A DNA stretch of 64,000 nt from Frigoribacterium sp. VKM Ac-2836 (lineage in GTDB: Bacteria > Actinomycetota > Actinomycetes > Actinomycetales > Microbacteriaceae), in NCBI RefSeq assembly GCF_013248995.1, contig NZ_JABRPK010000001.1, forward strand, positions 496,001-560,000, in the 5' to 3' direction. The position numbers and the translations under genes are program-made. The notes beneath the pieces are model-generated. The model had not been told where the DNA came from. It ran no database searches and was given only the letters and a program-made list of their open reading frames with translations. This document shows, one piece after another, positions 38,191-49,110 of this stretch. Position 1 is the first letter of the stretch; each line of letters begins with the position of its first letter.

Positions 38191-38196
38191 GATAAT
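38191..38196 (+). promoter_or_regulatory. Possible -10 box of otsAB
   Basis: GATAAT, preceded by a T (an extended -10 pattern TGATAAT is not complete), lies 51 nt before the otsA ATG. No good -35 is visible, but this is the only AT-rich hexamer in the gap. Confidence 0.35.
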
Positions 38197-38247
38197 CTGG
38201 CCGTCCCGCGTCCGTGCGGGCGATCCGACAGGAGTTGACCCACCCCC

Positions 38248-39737
<1,490 letters not shown>

Positions 39738-39741
<4 letters not shown>

Positions 39742-40517
39742 CCGGTTCCGACTCCCTGGCCCTGAGCGACGCCCTCGGACGCCTCGCGACGACGCCGCGC
39801 CTCCTCGTGGCCCTCGACTTCGACGGGACCCTGGCCCCCGAGGTCGACGCGCCCCTCCAGGCCAGGGCGCTCCCCGCGGCCATGGACGCGATCACACGTC
39901 TGTCGGCTCTCGACCGGACGACCGTGGCCCTGGTGTCCGGCCGCGACCTGGCCTCTCTGATCGAGGTCAGCCAGACGCCCGACGAGGTGCTGCTGGTCGG
40001 CTCGCACGGCATCGAGGTGCGGATCGACGGTCACGAGACCTCTCTCAGTGACGACGAACAGGCAGCCCGTGGGCGTCTGTCCGACGCCGTCCACGGTGCG
40101 GCCGAGCGTCGCGAGGGCGTCTTCGTCGAAGAGAAGCCGGCGGGCCTCGCCTTGCACACCCGGCTCGCGGACGACGCGACGACCGCAGCCGTCCACGCGG
40201 CCGCCCGCGAGGCCGTCGGTGCACTCGGCGACGTGCACGAGCGGGTCGGCAAGAACGTCCTCGAGTTCGCCGTGCGGGCGACCGGCAAGAACGACGGCAT
40301 CGATCGGCTCCGCGAGGCCGTCGACGCCACGGGCGTCCTCTTCGCGGGGGACGACGTGACCGACGAGGACGGCTTCCGGGCACTCGGCGACGGGGACCTG
40401 TCCATCAAGGTCGGCGCGGGCGAGACCGGGGCGATGCACCGCGTCGCCGATCCCGCCGCGATGGCCGATCTGCTCGTCGAACTCGCCGGTCTGCGCGAAC
40501 ATCTGGGGCATGCCTGA
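39738..40517 (+). CDS. otsB: Trehalose-6-phosphate phosphatase
   Basis: A 259-residue HAD-superfamily phosphatase that completes trehalose synthesis after OtsA. The HAD motif I is DFDGTLAPEV (catalytic aspartates near residues 26 and 28), motif II is VALVSGRDL, and the acidic motif III/IV is AGDDVTDEDGF. GSHGIEVR and the cap domain with VEEKPAGLALHTR fit the family. The GTG at 39738 overlaps the otsA stop, so the two genes are translationally coupled. The frame is open further upstream within otsA but has no role. Confidence 0.95.
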
Positions 40518-40658
40518 CGCCGCATGTCTCGTCCGGGCGCGACGGCCCGATCTGGGCATTCCCAGGTGACTGCAAGGTAGTCTGGGTCCCCCGCCGCGAC
40601 TCCCCGCCACCGCTCAGCCGAGCCGGTTCGACGAGGTCGCCTGCCGACGGAGGTCCCC

Positions 40659-43600
40659 GTGATCGTAGCCCTGACAGCGTTCGCCGTGGCGGCCGTGGTC
40701 GTGGCCTGCGTCGGCGGTCGCCTGGGCCGTTCGCTCTTCCTGTGGTCCTCGGTCGTGCCGTTCGCCGCCTTCGTCTTCACGGCACTCCAGGGCCCCGCGG
40801 TGCTGTCCGGCGAGGTGCCCACCGAGGCCGTTCCGTGGATACCCCAACTCGCCATCTCGTTGACGTTGCGCATGGACGTGCTCGCCTGGGTGCTCGCCCT
40901 GGTGGTGACCGGCGTCGGCGGTCTGGTGCTCGTCTACTGTGCCCGGTACTTCACGAGCGACGAGGCCGGACGTGCCCGGTTCGCCGCGGTGCTCGTGGCC
41001 TTCGCCGGGGCCATGTACGGCCTCGTGACGAGCGACGACGTCTTCGTCCTGTTCGTCTTCTGGGAGGCCACGAGCGTTTTCTCCTACCTGCTGATCGGTC
41101 ACTACACCGCGAAGCAGGCCAGTCGGGGCGCTGCGTTGCAGGCCCTCATCGTCACGACCGCGGGCGGGCTCGCGATGCTCGTCGGCCTCGTCGTCCTCGC
41201 CGTCCAGGGCGGTACGAGCTCCCTGTCGCAGCTCGTCGAGCAGCCGCCGACCGGGACGGTCGTCACGGTCGCCGTCGTGCTCGTGCTCGTCGGAGCCCTC
41301 TCGAAGTCGGCACTGGTTCCGTTCCATTTCTGGCTCCCGGCCGCCATGGCGGCACCGACGCCGGTCAGTGCCTACCTTCACGCGGCTGCGATGGTCAAGG
41401 CCGGCATCTACCTCGTCGCCCGTCTCGCCCCCGGCTACCACGACCAGCCCGGCTGGCAAGAGATCATCGTGACCGTCGGGGTGGTCACGATGATCCTCGG
41501 CGGGTACCGTGCCCTCCGCCAGCACGACCTCAAGCTCGTCCTGGCCTACGGCACGGTGAGTCAGCTCGGGTTCCTGACGATCGTGGTCGGTTTCGGCACC
41601 CGCGACGCGGCTCTCGCCGGGCTCGCCCTGCTCGTCGCCCACGCCCTGTTCAAGTCGACGCTCTTCCTGGTGGTCGGCGTCATCGACCATCGCGCGGGTA
41701 CGCGAGACCTCCGCAAGCTCTGCGGGTTGGGCAGACAGGCCCCCGTCCTCCTCGTGGTCACGCTCCTGGCACTCGCCTCGATGGCGGGCGTGCCGCCGAC
41801 CTTCGGCTTCGTCGCGAAAGAGGCCGTGCTCACCGCTCTCTACGACGACGCGGTGACCGGGTCGCCCTGGGGCGTCGTCGCCCTGGTGGGCGTCGTCCTC
41901 GGTTCGATCCTGACCACCGCGTACAGCCTGCGCTTCCTCTGGGGGGCGTTCGGCCGCAAGAAGGGTGTCGAGCCGGTCGAGTTCGTCCGCGAGCACGTCG
42001 ACTTCCTCGCGTCGCCGATCGTCCTCGCCGTCCTCGGCCTCGTGCTCGGCCTGGTCTCGTACCAGGTCGGTCCGGTGTTCGCGCTCTACGCCGACACCCT
42101 GCCCGCCGGGTCGGGCGAGCACGAACCGTACTATCTGGCGCTCTGGCACGGCCTCGAGCCCGCGCTGGGCTTCACCGCGATCTCGCTCGCCCTCGGTGGA
42201 CTGATGTTCTGGCAGCGAGACCGGGTCTTCCGGTTGCAGAAGGCCGTCTCGTTCCTGCCCCGCGCCTCCGACGGGTACGTGCGCATCATGGCCACCATCG
42301 ACCGGACGGCGTCGCGGACCACCGCGACGACTCAGCGCGGTTCGCTGCCGTTCTACCTGGCCACCATCCTCGTCGTGTTCATCGCCTCGTCGGTCGTGAC
42401 GCTCGCGCTCAACAGCAGCTGGCCGGCCAGCGCCGTGCTCTGGGACTACCCGGCGCAACTCGCCATCGGCGCGTTGATGATCATCGGCGCCATCGCGTCG
42501 GCCCTCTCGAACAAGCGGTTCCAGGCCGTCGTCCTCGTCGGGGTGACGGGTTACGGCATGGCGGCGCTGTTCGCGCTGCACGGGGCCCCCGACCTGGCCC
42601 TGACACAGGCCCTCATCGAGACCATCACCCTCATCGCGTTCGTCCTCGTGCTGCGTCGGCTGCCGGCGCGGCTGGGCGAGCGCAACGGTCGCACGCACCG
42701 GGCGATCCGGGCCGTGATCGGCATCTCGGTCGGGTCCGTCATGGCCGCCATCGCCGTCGTGGCCCTGGGGGCGCGCTCCGTCCCCACCGTCTCGGGTGCC
42801 TTCCCCGAGCTCGCCGTCGACGGGGGGCACGGGCGCAACGTCGTCAACGTGACGCTGGTCGACATCCGCGGGTGGGACACCATGGGCGAGATCGCCGTCC
42901 TCATCGTCGCCGCCACCGGTGTGGCGAGCCTGGTCTTCCTGACGTCCCGCGCCGACGTCCTGCCCCGGCCCGAGCGGCGTACGCGCGCCCAGCGGTTCCT
43001 GGCGCGGGTCCGGCCCGTGCGCGAACCGGCCCCCGTCGTTCCCGTCCACGGGTCGACCGCCCAGATCGGCGACAGCAACGAGGGCGACCGTCGCGCATGG
43101 CTGCTGGCCGGACGCAAGCTCGCGCCGCAGAACCGCTCGATATTGCTCGAGGTGGTCGTCCGACTGATCTTCCACGCCATCATCGTCGTCTCGATCTACC
43201 TGCTCTTCGCCGGGCACAACACGCCCGGCGGCGGCTTCGCGGGCGGTTTGATCGCCGGCTTCGCGTTCGTGGCCCGGTACCTGGCCGGGGGCCGTTACGA
43301 GCTCGGCGCCGCAGCGCCCCTCGACGCAGGCAAGCTCCTCGGTGCAGGTCTTCTCACGGTCGCCGCCACCGCCCTCGCCCCGCTCTTCTTCGGCGTGGAC
43401 GCGCTGACGTCGACCTGGTTCGAGGGCGACGTACCGTTGCTCGGCCACGTCGAGTTCGTGACCTCCACGTTCTTCGACGTCGGCGTCTACCTGGTCGTCG
43501 TCGGGCTCGTCCTCGACGTGCTCCGAAGTCTCGGGGCCGAGGTCGACCGTCAAGAAGAAGAGGACGCGTTCGGTCACCCGAGCGAGGTGTCCGAGCCCGA

Positions 43601-43661
43601 AGAGGAGCCTCTCCCCGTGTCCGTCGCCGGTACGCCCCCGACCGAGCGGGGTCGCGCATGA
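40659..43661 (+). CDS. mnhA: Mrp Na+/H+ antiporter subunit A fused to subunit B
   Basis: A 1000-residue membrane protein. Residues 1-750 are the MrpA proton-channel subunit, related to complex I NuoL; the segment FHFWLPAAMAAPTPVSAYLHAAAMVKAG with its conserved lysines and glutamate is diagnostic. After the MrpA C-terminal domain and a hydrophilic linker, residues about 825-955 are an MrpB domain with GHNTPGGGFAGGLIAGFAFVARYLAGG. Fusion of A and B is known in several Actinobacteria. The complex exchanges sodium for protons at alkaline pH or high salt. GTG start with CGGAGG upstream. It overlaps the next gene by four bases (ATGA). Confidence 0.95.
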   Translation: MIVALTAFAVAAVVVACVGGRLGRSLFLWSSVVPFAAFVFTALQGPAVLSGEVPTEAVPWIPQLAISLTLRMDVLAWVLALVVTGVGGLVLVYCARYFTSDEAGRARFAAVLVAFAGAMYGLVTSDDVFVLFVFWEATSVFSYLLIGHYTAKQASRGAALQALIVTTAGGLAMLVGLVVLAVQGGTSSLSQLVEQPPTGTVVTVAVVLVLVGALSKSALVPFHFWLPAAMAAPTPVSAYLHAAAMVKAGIYLVARLAPGYHDQPGWQEIIVTVGVVTMILGGYRALRQHDLKLVLAYGTVSQLGFLTIVVGFGTRDAALAGLALLVAHALFKSTLFLVVGVIDHRAGTRDLRKLCGLGRQAPVLLVVTLLALASMAGVPPTFGFVAKEAVLTALYDDAVTGSPWGVVALVGVVLGSILTTAYSLRFLWGAFGRKKGVEPVEFVREHVDFLASPIVLAVLGLVLGLVSYQVGPVFALYADTLPAGSGEHEPYYLALWHGLEPALGFTAISLALGGLMFWQRDRVFRLQKAVSFLPRASDGYVRIMATIDRTASRTTATTQRGSLPFYLATILVVFIASSVVTLALNSSWPASAVLWDYPAQLAIGALMIIGAIASALSNKRFQAVVLVGVTGYGMAALFALHGAPDLALTQALIETITLIAFVLVLRRLPARLGERNGRTHRAIRAVIGISVGSVMAAIAVVALGARSVPTVSGAFPELAVDGGHGRNVVNVTLVDIRGWDTMGEIAVLIVAATGVASLVFLTSRADVLPRPERRTRAQRFLARVRPVREPAPVVPVHGSTAQIGDSNEGDRRAWLLAGRKLAPQNRSILLEVVVRLIFHAIIVVSIYLLFAGHNTPGGGFAGGLIAGFAFVARYLAGGRYELGAAAPLDAGKLLGAGLLTVAATALAPLFFGVDALTSTWFEGDVPLLGHVEFVTSTFFDVGVYLVVVGLVLDVLRSLGAEVDRQEEEDAFGHPSEVSEPEEEPLPVSVAGTPPTERGRA

Positions 43662-44170
43662 GCGTCTCCCTCGTCCTGATCGTCGTCATGGCCGCGCTCT
43701 ACGCCTGCGGTGTCTACCTCTTGCTCGAGCGCAGCATGACCCGTGTGCTGCTGGGTTTCCTACTCGTGGGCAACGCCACGAACATCCTCATCCTGATCAT
43801 GTCGGGTCGACGCGGTGAGGCTCCCGTGGTCGACGGCCAAGCCGACCCGGCCGACTTCGCCGATCCCCTTCCGCAGGCCTTCGTCCTCACCGCCATCGTC
43901 ATCACCTTCGGCATCTCGGCGTTCATGCTCGCGCTGATCTACCGGTCGTGGCGTCTCGCCCAGGGTGACACCCTCGCGGACGACGCCGAGGACCTCGAGA
44001 TCGGACGTCGAGGCGTGCCGGCCGAAGAAGAGGCCGAACAGGGTGACGGCGACGACGAAGCCGGTGGCGACAGCGAGTTCGGTGACCGAGCGGAAGCGGC
44101 CGTCCCGATCGACGGCCGTGTGCGACACGACGACCGGGGCCATCACGACGAGAAAGGGAACCCGGCATGA
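43658..44170 (+). CDS. mnhC: Mrp antiporter subunit C
   Basis: A 170-residue subunit related to NuoK. Three membrane helices lie in the first 95 residues, with GVYLLLERSMTRVLLGFLLVGNATNILIL and QAFVLTAIVITFGISAF conserved. The remaining 70 residues form a hydrophilic, strongly acidic tail with a His-rich end, much longer than in typical MrpC. Codon use in the tail is the same as elsewhere, and both ends overlap neighbouring genes (ATGA), so the tail is probably real. It is part of the Mrp core complex in the membrane. Confidence 0.94.
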   Translation: MSVSLVLIVVMAALYACGVYLLLERSMTRVLLGFLLVGNATNILILIMSGRRGEAPVVDGQADPADFADPLPQAFVLTAIVITFGISAFMLALIYRSWRLAQGDTLADDAEDLEIGRRGVPAEEEAEQGDGDDEAGGDSEFGDRAEAAVPIDGRVRHDDRGHHDEKGNPA

Positions 44171-45804
44171 ACTCCAGCTACCTCGTCCCACTCGTCGTCC
44201 TGATTCCGCTGCTCGGTGCCGCTGCAGCCCTGATCGCCGGTCGTCGGCCCCGGTTGCAGGCGATCGTCTCGATCGTCGCGCTCGCCCTCGTGGTCGTCAT
44301 CAGCCTGGTGCTGCTCGTCGTCGTCGACACCCAGGGCGCGATCGCCGTGCAGGTGGGCGGCTGGCAGGCACCGTTCGGGATCACGCTCGTGGTCGATCGT
44401 CTCGCGGCCCTCATGCTCAGCATCTCGTCGATCGTCCTGCTGGCGGTCTTCGTCTTCTCGGTCGGTCAAGGGCAGGCCGACGGTGACGGCGAGGCCCCCG
44501 TCTCGATCTACAACCCGACGTACCTCATCCTCGCCACGGGGGTGTTCAACGCCTTCGTCGCGGGTGACCTCTTCAACCTCTACGTGGGCTTCGAGATCCT
44601 CCTCGTGGCCAGCTACGTGCTGATCACGCTCGGCGGCACCGAGCAGCGGATACGGGCCGGTGTGGTCTACATCGTCGTGAGCCTGGTGTCGTCCGTGCTG
44701 TTCCTCGCGTCGATCGCGATGATCTACGGGGCCCTCGGGACGGTCAACATCGCCGACATCGCGCAGAAGATGGACACCATCCCTCCCGACGTGCAGACGA
44801 TCATCCACGTCATGTTGCTCACGGCGTTCGGCATCAAGGCCGCGATCTTCCCGCTGTCGTTCTGGCTGCCGGACTCGTATCCGACCGCACCCGCCCCCGT
44901 CACCGCGGTGTTCGCCGGTCTGCTGACGAAGGTCGGCGTCTACGCCATCATCCGCACCGAGACCGTGCTCTTCGTCGAGAGCAACGTCAACGTCTACCTG
45001 CTGATCATCGCCCTGCTGACGATGATCGTGGGCATCCTCGGCGCCGTGGCCCAGGCCGACATCAAGCGACTGCTCTCGTTCACCCTGGTCAGCCATATCG
45101 GCTACATGATCTTCGGCATCGCGCTCGGCACCGTCGAGGGGTTGGCGGCGACGATCTACTACGTCGTCCACCACATCACGGTCCAGACGACGCTCTTCCT
45201 CGGTGCAGGCCTGATCGAACGTCGGGGCGGTACGGCGTCGATCACCCGGCTGGGCGGCCTGCTCAAGGCGGCGCCCCTCGTCGCCGTCCTGTTCTTCATC
45301 CCGGCGCTCAACCTCGGCGGCATCCCGCCGTTCTCGGGGTTCATCGGCAAGGTGGCCCTGTTCGAGGCCGGGGCACGGCTCGACGACCCGCTCGTCTACG
45401 TGCTGATCGGAGCCGGGGCCCTCACCTCGTTGCTCACGCTCTACGCCCTGATGCGGGCCTGGAACCTCGCGTTCTGGCGCCCCAAGGCCGACGTCGAGGA
45501 CCACGAGTCGCCGTTCACCGAGCACCTCGAGGAAGCCCCCGGTCGAGTCGCCGTCCAACGACGTCGCACCAATCCCCGCACGATGGTGGGCGCGACCGCG
45601 GGCATGGTCCTGGTCTCCCTCGCCCTGACGTTCGCCGCCGGGCCCCTCTACGGCGTCGCCGAGCGGGCGGCGGGCCGGGTCTACGGCTCGAACGACTACG
45701 TGCGGACGGTCTTCCCGGACGGTCAGGGCGAGACGAGGTCCGATCCGTCGTCCCCCGAGCCCGAACCCGCCTCGGACTCCGGCGACGAGGGGAGCACCCC
45801 GTGA
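44167..45804 (+). CDS. mnhD: Mrp antiporter subunit D
   Basis: A 545-residue proton-pumping subunit related to NuoN/NuoM with about fourteen helices. The conserved glutamate/lysine helix FNLYVGFEILLVASYVLITLGG and FPLSFWLPDSYPTAPAPVTAVFAGLLTKVG are diagnostic. The C-terminal 35 residues are hydrophilic. Together with subunit A it forms the ion-translocating pathway. Overlaps on both sides with mnhC (ATGA) and mnhE (GTGA) show tight coupling in the operon. Confidence 0.95.
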   Translation: MNSSYLVPLVVLIPLLGAAAALIAGRRPRLQAIVSIVALALVVVISLVLLVVVDTQGAIAVQVGGWQAPFGITLVVDRLAALMLSISSIVLLAVFVFSVGQGQADGDGEAPVSIYNPTYLILATGVFNAFVAGDLFNLYVGFEILLVASYVLITLGGTEQRIRAGVVYIVVSLVSSVLFLASIAMIYGALGTVNIADIAQKMDTIPPDVQTIIHVMLLTAFGIKAAIFPLSFWLPDSYPTAPAPVTAVFAGLLTKVGVYAIIRTETVLFVESNVNVYLLIIALLTMIVGILGAVAQADIKRLLSFTLVSHIGYMIFGIALGTVEGLAATIYYVVHHITVQTTLFLGAGLIERRGGTASITRLGGLLKAAPLVAVLFFIPALNLGGIPPFSGFIGKVALFEAGARLDDPLVYVLIGAGALTSLLTLYALMRAWNLAFWRPKADVEDHESPFTEHLEEAPGRVAVQRRRTNPRTMVGATAGMVLVSLALTFAAGPLYGVAERAAGRVYGSNDYVRTVFPDGQGETRSDPSSPEPEPASDSGDEGSTP

Positions 45805-46421
45805 CCGGACGTCCCACCCGCAGCGAGGTCGGCCGGAGCCTCGCACGTCAACTGCCGCTGCTCGTCGGGCTGGTCGTCCTCTGGATGGCCCTGTGGAACC
45901 AATTCACCGTCCTGGCGTTCGTGACCGGCGTCGCGGTGGCACTGCTGGTGACGCGGGTGTTCTTCCTGCCGCCGGTCGAGCTCAGCGGCCGCTTCAACCT
46001 CTGGTACGCCGTGGTCTTCCTGGCGCACTTCGTGGTCGACCTCGTGCGCGCCTCCGTCACCGTCGCGTGGCAGGCCGTTCGGCCACGCGGGGTCGACTCG
46101 AACGCCATCGTCGCGGTCCAGCTGCACACGAGGTCGGACTTCATCATGACGCTGGTCGCCGAAGCGATCTCGCTCGTTCCCGGCTCACTCGTGGTCGAGG
46201 CCGATCGTGAGCGGTCGATCCTCTACCTGCACTCCCTCGCGGTCGAAGACCTCGCCGGCGTCGAGGGCGTCCGCGACGGTGTCCTGGTCGTCGAGGCCCG
46301 ACTCGTCCGGGTGCTCGGCAGCGACGACGACCTCCGTCGCATCGCCGAGGGCACCCCGGCCGCCGCCGAGGTCCACGAGTCGGTCAGTCCGTCCTCGTCC
46401 CACGAAGGAGGTCCCTCGTGA
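45801..46421 (+). CDS. mnhE: Mrp antiporter subunit E
   Basis: A 206-residue subunit. Two N-terminal hydrophobic segments (about residues 15-50) are followed by a third (about 67-90) and a cytoplasmic domain. LWMALWNQFTVLAFVTGVAVALLVTRVFFL and TLVAEAISLVPGSLVVEADRE are conserved MrpE features. It starts with GTG overlapping the mnhD stop and overlaps mnhF (GTGA). MrpE is required for assembly or activity of the antiporter. Confidence 0.94.
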   Translation: MTGRPTRSEVGRSLARQLPLLVGLVVLWMALWNQFTVLAFVTGVAVALLVTRVFFLPPVELSGRFNLWYAVVFLAHFVVDLVRASVTVAWQAVRPRGVDSNAIVAVQLHTRSDFIMTLVAEAISLVPGSLVVEADRERSILYLHSLAVEDLAGVEGVRDGVLVVEARLVRVLGSDDDLRRIAEGTPAAAEVHESVSPSSSHEGGPS

Positions 46422-46681
46422 CCGTCGTCGCCTACGTCGTCGGCGCCCTGTTCGCGTTCGCCGCGCTCGCCTCGGTGATCCGCATCGTGCGGGGGCCGTC
46501 GATCCTCGATCGCATGATCGCGTCCGACATGCTGCTGACCACCCTGATCTGTGTGCTCGCCGCCGACATGGTCTTCAACGGCCACACCCGGACCATCCCG
46601 GTCATCCTCGCGCTCGCGTTGACGGCCGTCCTCGGCTCGATCACGGTGGCGCGCTACGTCTCGAAGCAGGACCCGTCGTGA
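46418..46681 (+). CDS. mnhF: Mrp antiporter subunit F
   Basis: An 87-residue protein with three membrane helices. RIVRGPSILDRMIASDMLLT is the family signature, followed by a helix pair that ends in SKQDPS. The GTG start overlaps the mnhE stop (GTGA), with the Shine-Dalgarno GAAGGAGG just before it. It is a small structural subunit of the Mrp complex. Confidence 0.94.
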   Translation: MTVVAYVVGALFAFAALASVIRIVRGPSILDRMIASDMLLTTLICVLAADMVFNGHTRTIPVILALALTAVLGSITVARYVSKQDPS

Positions 46682-47238
46682 TCCCCGAGATGGTCTACGA
46701 CGTCGCCGCCTCGATCCTGTTGATCGCGGGCGCGCTGCTCTCGCTGGCCGCCGGCATCGGCCTCCTGAGGTTCCCCGACGCCCTCTCGCGCATGCACGCC
46801 GCGACCAAGCCTCAGATCTTCGGTCTCATCCTGGTGCTGGCGGCGATCGCCCTCGACCAGCACACGGTCGGCACGATCGCGTCCCTGCTCGTCGTCCTCG
46901 TCTTCCAGATGCTCACGGCTCCCATCTCGGCGCACATGATCGGGCGGGCGGGATACCGTAACGGCGACCTGCTGCGGGAGCAGTTGGTCGTCGACGAACT
47001 GGACGACGCCGTGGCCCGGGCCGCTGGCGAGATCGCCGAGACCACCGAGGGCGACGTCGCCGATCTCGACGTGTCCGAGCTGCCCGTCGGCTCGGCCGAC
47101 GCGTTGGCCGTCGAGATGGACAGGGTGGGCGACACCTCGGGACTCGACGACAGCGAGGGAGACGACGAGGCACGCGACGAGGAGGGGCGCCGCACGCGAT
47201 CGGGTGGTCTCACGGCGGGGGAGCCGGGAGAGCTCTGA
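46678..47238 (+). CDS. mnhG: Mrp antiporter subunit G
   Basis: A 186-residue subunit. The first 100 residues hold three membrane helices with GLLRFPDALSRMHAATKPQ, the MrpG hallmark. The remaining 85 residues are a hydrophilic, strongly acidic C-terminal extension, beyond the usual family length of about 120. Both this and subunit C carry acidic tails. The GTG start overlaps the mnhF stop. It is the last gene of the operon; I see no hairpin in the 53 nt before ilvD. Confidence 0.93.
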   Translation: MIPEMVYDVAASILLIAGALLSLAAGIGLLRFPDALSRMHAATKPQIFGLILVLAAIALDQHTVGTIASLLVVLVFQMLTAPISAHMIGRAGYRNGDLLREQLVVDELDDAVARAAGEIAETTEGDVADLDVSELPVGSADALAVEMDRVGDTSGLDDSEGDDEARDEEGRRTRSGGLTAGEPGEL

Positions 47239-47279
47239 AGCCGTCGGCGACGGTGGACGGCAAGGGCGCGGTCACGCCC

Positions 47280-47285
47280 TAAACT
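47280..47285 (+). promoter_or_regulatory. -10-like box of ilvD
   Basis: TAAACT ends 6 nt before the ATG at 47292, implying a leaderless ilvD transcript. No good -35 hexamer is seen at the expected distance. Confidence 0.45.
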
Positions 47286-47291
47286 CGACCC

Positions 47292-49004
47292 ATGCCAGAG
47301 AAGCCCACCCCGGACGGGATCGACATCAAACCCCGCAGCCGCGTCGTCACCGACGGCGTCGAGGCCACCACGTCACGAGGCATGCTGCGTGCCGTCGGCA
47401 TGGGCGACGAAGACTGGAGCAAGCCCCAGATCGGCATCGCCAGCAGCTGGAACGAGATCACCCCCTGCAACCTGTCGCTCGATCGACTCGCCCAGGGCGC
47501 CAAGGAAGGCGTTCACGCCGGCGGTGGCTACCCCCTCCAGTTCGGCACCGTCTCGGTGTCGGACGGCATCTCGATGGGTCACGAGGGCATGCACTTCTCG
47601 CTCGTCTCACGCGAGGTGATCGCCGACAGCGTCGAGGTCGTGATGAACGCCGAACGACTCGACGGGTCCGTGCTGCTCGCCGGCTGCGACAAGTCGCTGC
47701 CCGGCATGCTGATGGCGGCGGCCCGGCTCGACCTCGCCAGTGTCTTCCTCTACGCGGGCAGCGTGGCCCCGGGCTGGGTGAAGCTCAGCGACGGCACCGA
47801 GAAGAACGTCACGATCATCGACTCGTTCGAGGCGGTCGGTGCCCACAAGGCCGGCAACCTGAGCGACGACGACCTCAAGGCCATCGAATGCGCCATCGTC
47901 CCGGGCGAGGGTGCCTGCGGCGGCATGTACACGGCCAACACCATGGCCAGCGTCGCCGAGGCCCTCGGCATGAGCCTTCCCGGTTCGGCGTCGCCGCCTT
48001 CGGCCGACCGCCGCCGGGACTACTTCGCCCACCGCTCGGGTGAAGCCGTCGTCGAGATGCTGCGTCAGGGCATCACGACGCGCGACATCCTCACGAAGAA
48101 GGCGTTCGAGAACGCCATCGCGGTGGCCATGGCGTTCGGTGGCTCGACCAACGTCGTGCTGCACCTGCTCGCGATCGCGTACGAGGCCGAGGTCGACCTG
48201 ACCATCGACGACTTCAACCGTATCGGCGACAAGGTGCCGCACATCGGCGACCTCAAGCCGTTCGGCAAGTACGTGATGAACGACGTCGACCGCATGGGCG
48301 GCGTCCCCGTCGTGATGAAGGCCCTCCTCGACGCGGGCCTGCTGCACGGCGACTGCTTGACGGTCACCGGCAAGACCGTCGCCGAGAACCTCGAGTCCGT
48401 CAGGCCCAAGCCGCTCGACGGCGAGGTGCTGCGCACCCTCGACAACCCGATCCACGCGACCGGCGGTCTCACCGTCCTCAGCGGCTCGATGGCTCCCGAG
48501 GGGGCCGTCGTCAAGACGGCAGGCTTCGACGCCTCGGTGTTCGAGGGGCCGGCCAAGGTGTTCGAACGTGAGCGTGGCGCCATGGACGCCCTGACCGAGG
48601 GGCGCATCGAGGCCGGTGACGTCGTCGTCATCCGCTACGAGGGCCCCAAGGGTGGCCCGGGCATGCGCGAGATGCTCGCCATCACCGCCGCCATCAAGGG
48701 TGCTGGGCTCGGAAAAGATGTACTACTCTTGACGGACGGACGATTCTCAGGCGGCACAACCGGCCTGTGCATCGGCCACATAGCACCCGAAGCGGTCGAC
48801 TCCGGTCCGATCGCCTTCGTGCGCGATGGTGACTTGATTCGGGTCGACATCGCCGCTCGCTCGATCGACCTACTCGTCGACGCCGCTGAGCTGGACGCCC
48901 GCCGAGACGGCTGGGCACCGCTTCCCCCGCGATACACCCGCGGTGTCCTCGCGAAGTACGCACGCCAGGTCCGCTCCGCGGCCGAGGGTGCCGTCACCTA
49001 CTGA
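47292..49004 (+). CDS. ilvD: Dihydroxy-acid dehydratase
   Basis: A 570-residue iron-sulfur enzyme for the third step of valine, leucine and isoleucine synthesis. The likely [2Fe-2S] ligands are Cys59 (ITPCNLS), Cys132 (AGCDKSLPG) and Cys209 ([12 protein letters not shown]). The C-terminal active-site segment [22 protein letters not shown] is conserved. The gene precedes ilvBN and ilvC. From about codon 470 to 545 the third codon positions shift: rare codons such as GTA, CTA, TCA, ACA and ATA appear that are nearly absent from the rest of the gene (see findings). The protein sequence itself stays normal. Confidence 0.97.
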   Translation: MPEKPTPDGIDIKPRSRVVTDGVEATTSRGMLRAVGMGDEDWSKPQIGIASSWNEITPCNLSLDRLAQGAKEGVHAGGGYPLQFGTVSVSDGISMGHEGMHFSLVSREVIADSVEVVMNAERLDGSVLLAGCDKSLPGMLMAAARLDLASVFLYAGSVAPGWVKLSDGTEKNVTIIDSFEAVGAHKAGNLSDDDLKAIECAIVPGEGACGGMYTANTMASVAEALGMSLPGSASPPSADRRRDYFAHRSGEAVVEMLRQGITTRDILTKKAFENAIAVAMAFGGSTNVVLHLLAIAYEAEVDLTIDDFNRIGDKVPHIGDLKPFGKYVMNDVDRMGGVPVVMKALLDAGLLHGDCLTVTGKTVAENLESVRPKPLDGEVLRTLDNPIHATGGLTVLSGSMAPEGAVVKTAGFDASVFEGPAKVFERERGAMDALTEGRIEAGDVVVIRYEGPKGGPGMREMLAITAAIKGAGLGKDVLLLTDGRFSGGTTGLCIGHIAPEAVDSGPIAFVRDGDLIRVDIAARSIDLLVDAAELDARRDGWAPLPPRYTRGVLAKYARQVRSAAEGAVTY

Positions 49005-49110
49005 CGTCTCCCGCCTCGGGTCCGAGCCGATGCGTCGTCGCACCTCCGTGCACGACCGCGTCCCGCACCGTCATCACCGATCACCGACCACGAACAGGGA
49101 ACCGGCACTG

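Noticed and set aside
40614-43577. A 987-codon open frame on the minus strand opposite the Mrp A-B gene
   Set aside because: It is a charged, Arg/Glu/Asp-rich translation without structure, the normal antisense shadow of a GC-rich membrane-protein gene.
49030-49110. Possible leader peptide or attenuator upstream of ilvB
   Set aside because: The short frame from 49030 is in frame with ilvB and has no run of Ile, Leu or Val codons and no competing hairpins; it may only be an alternative N-terminus.
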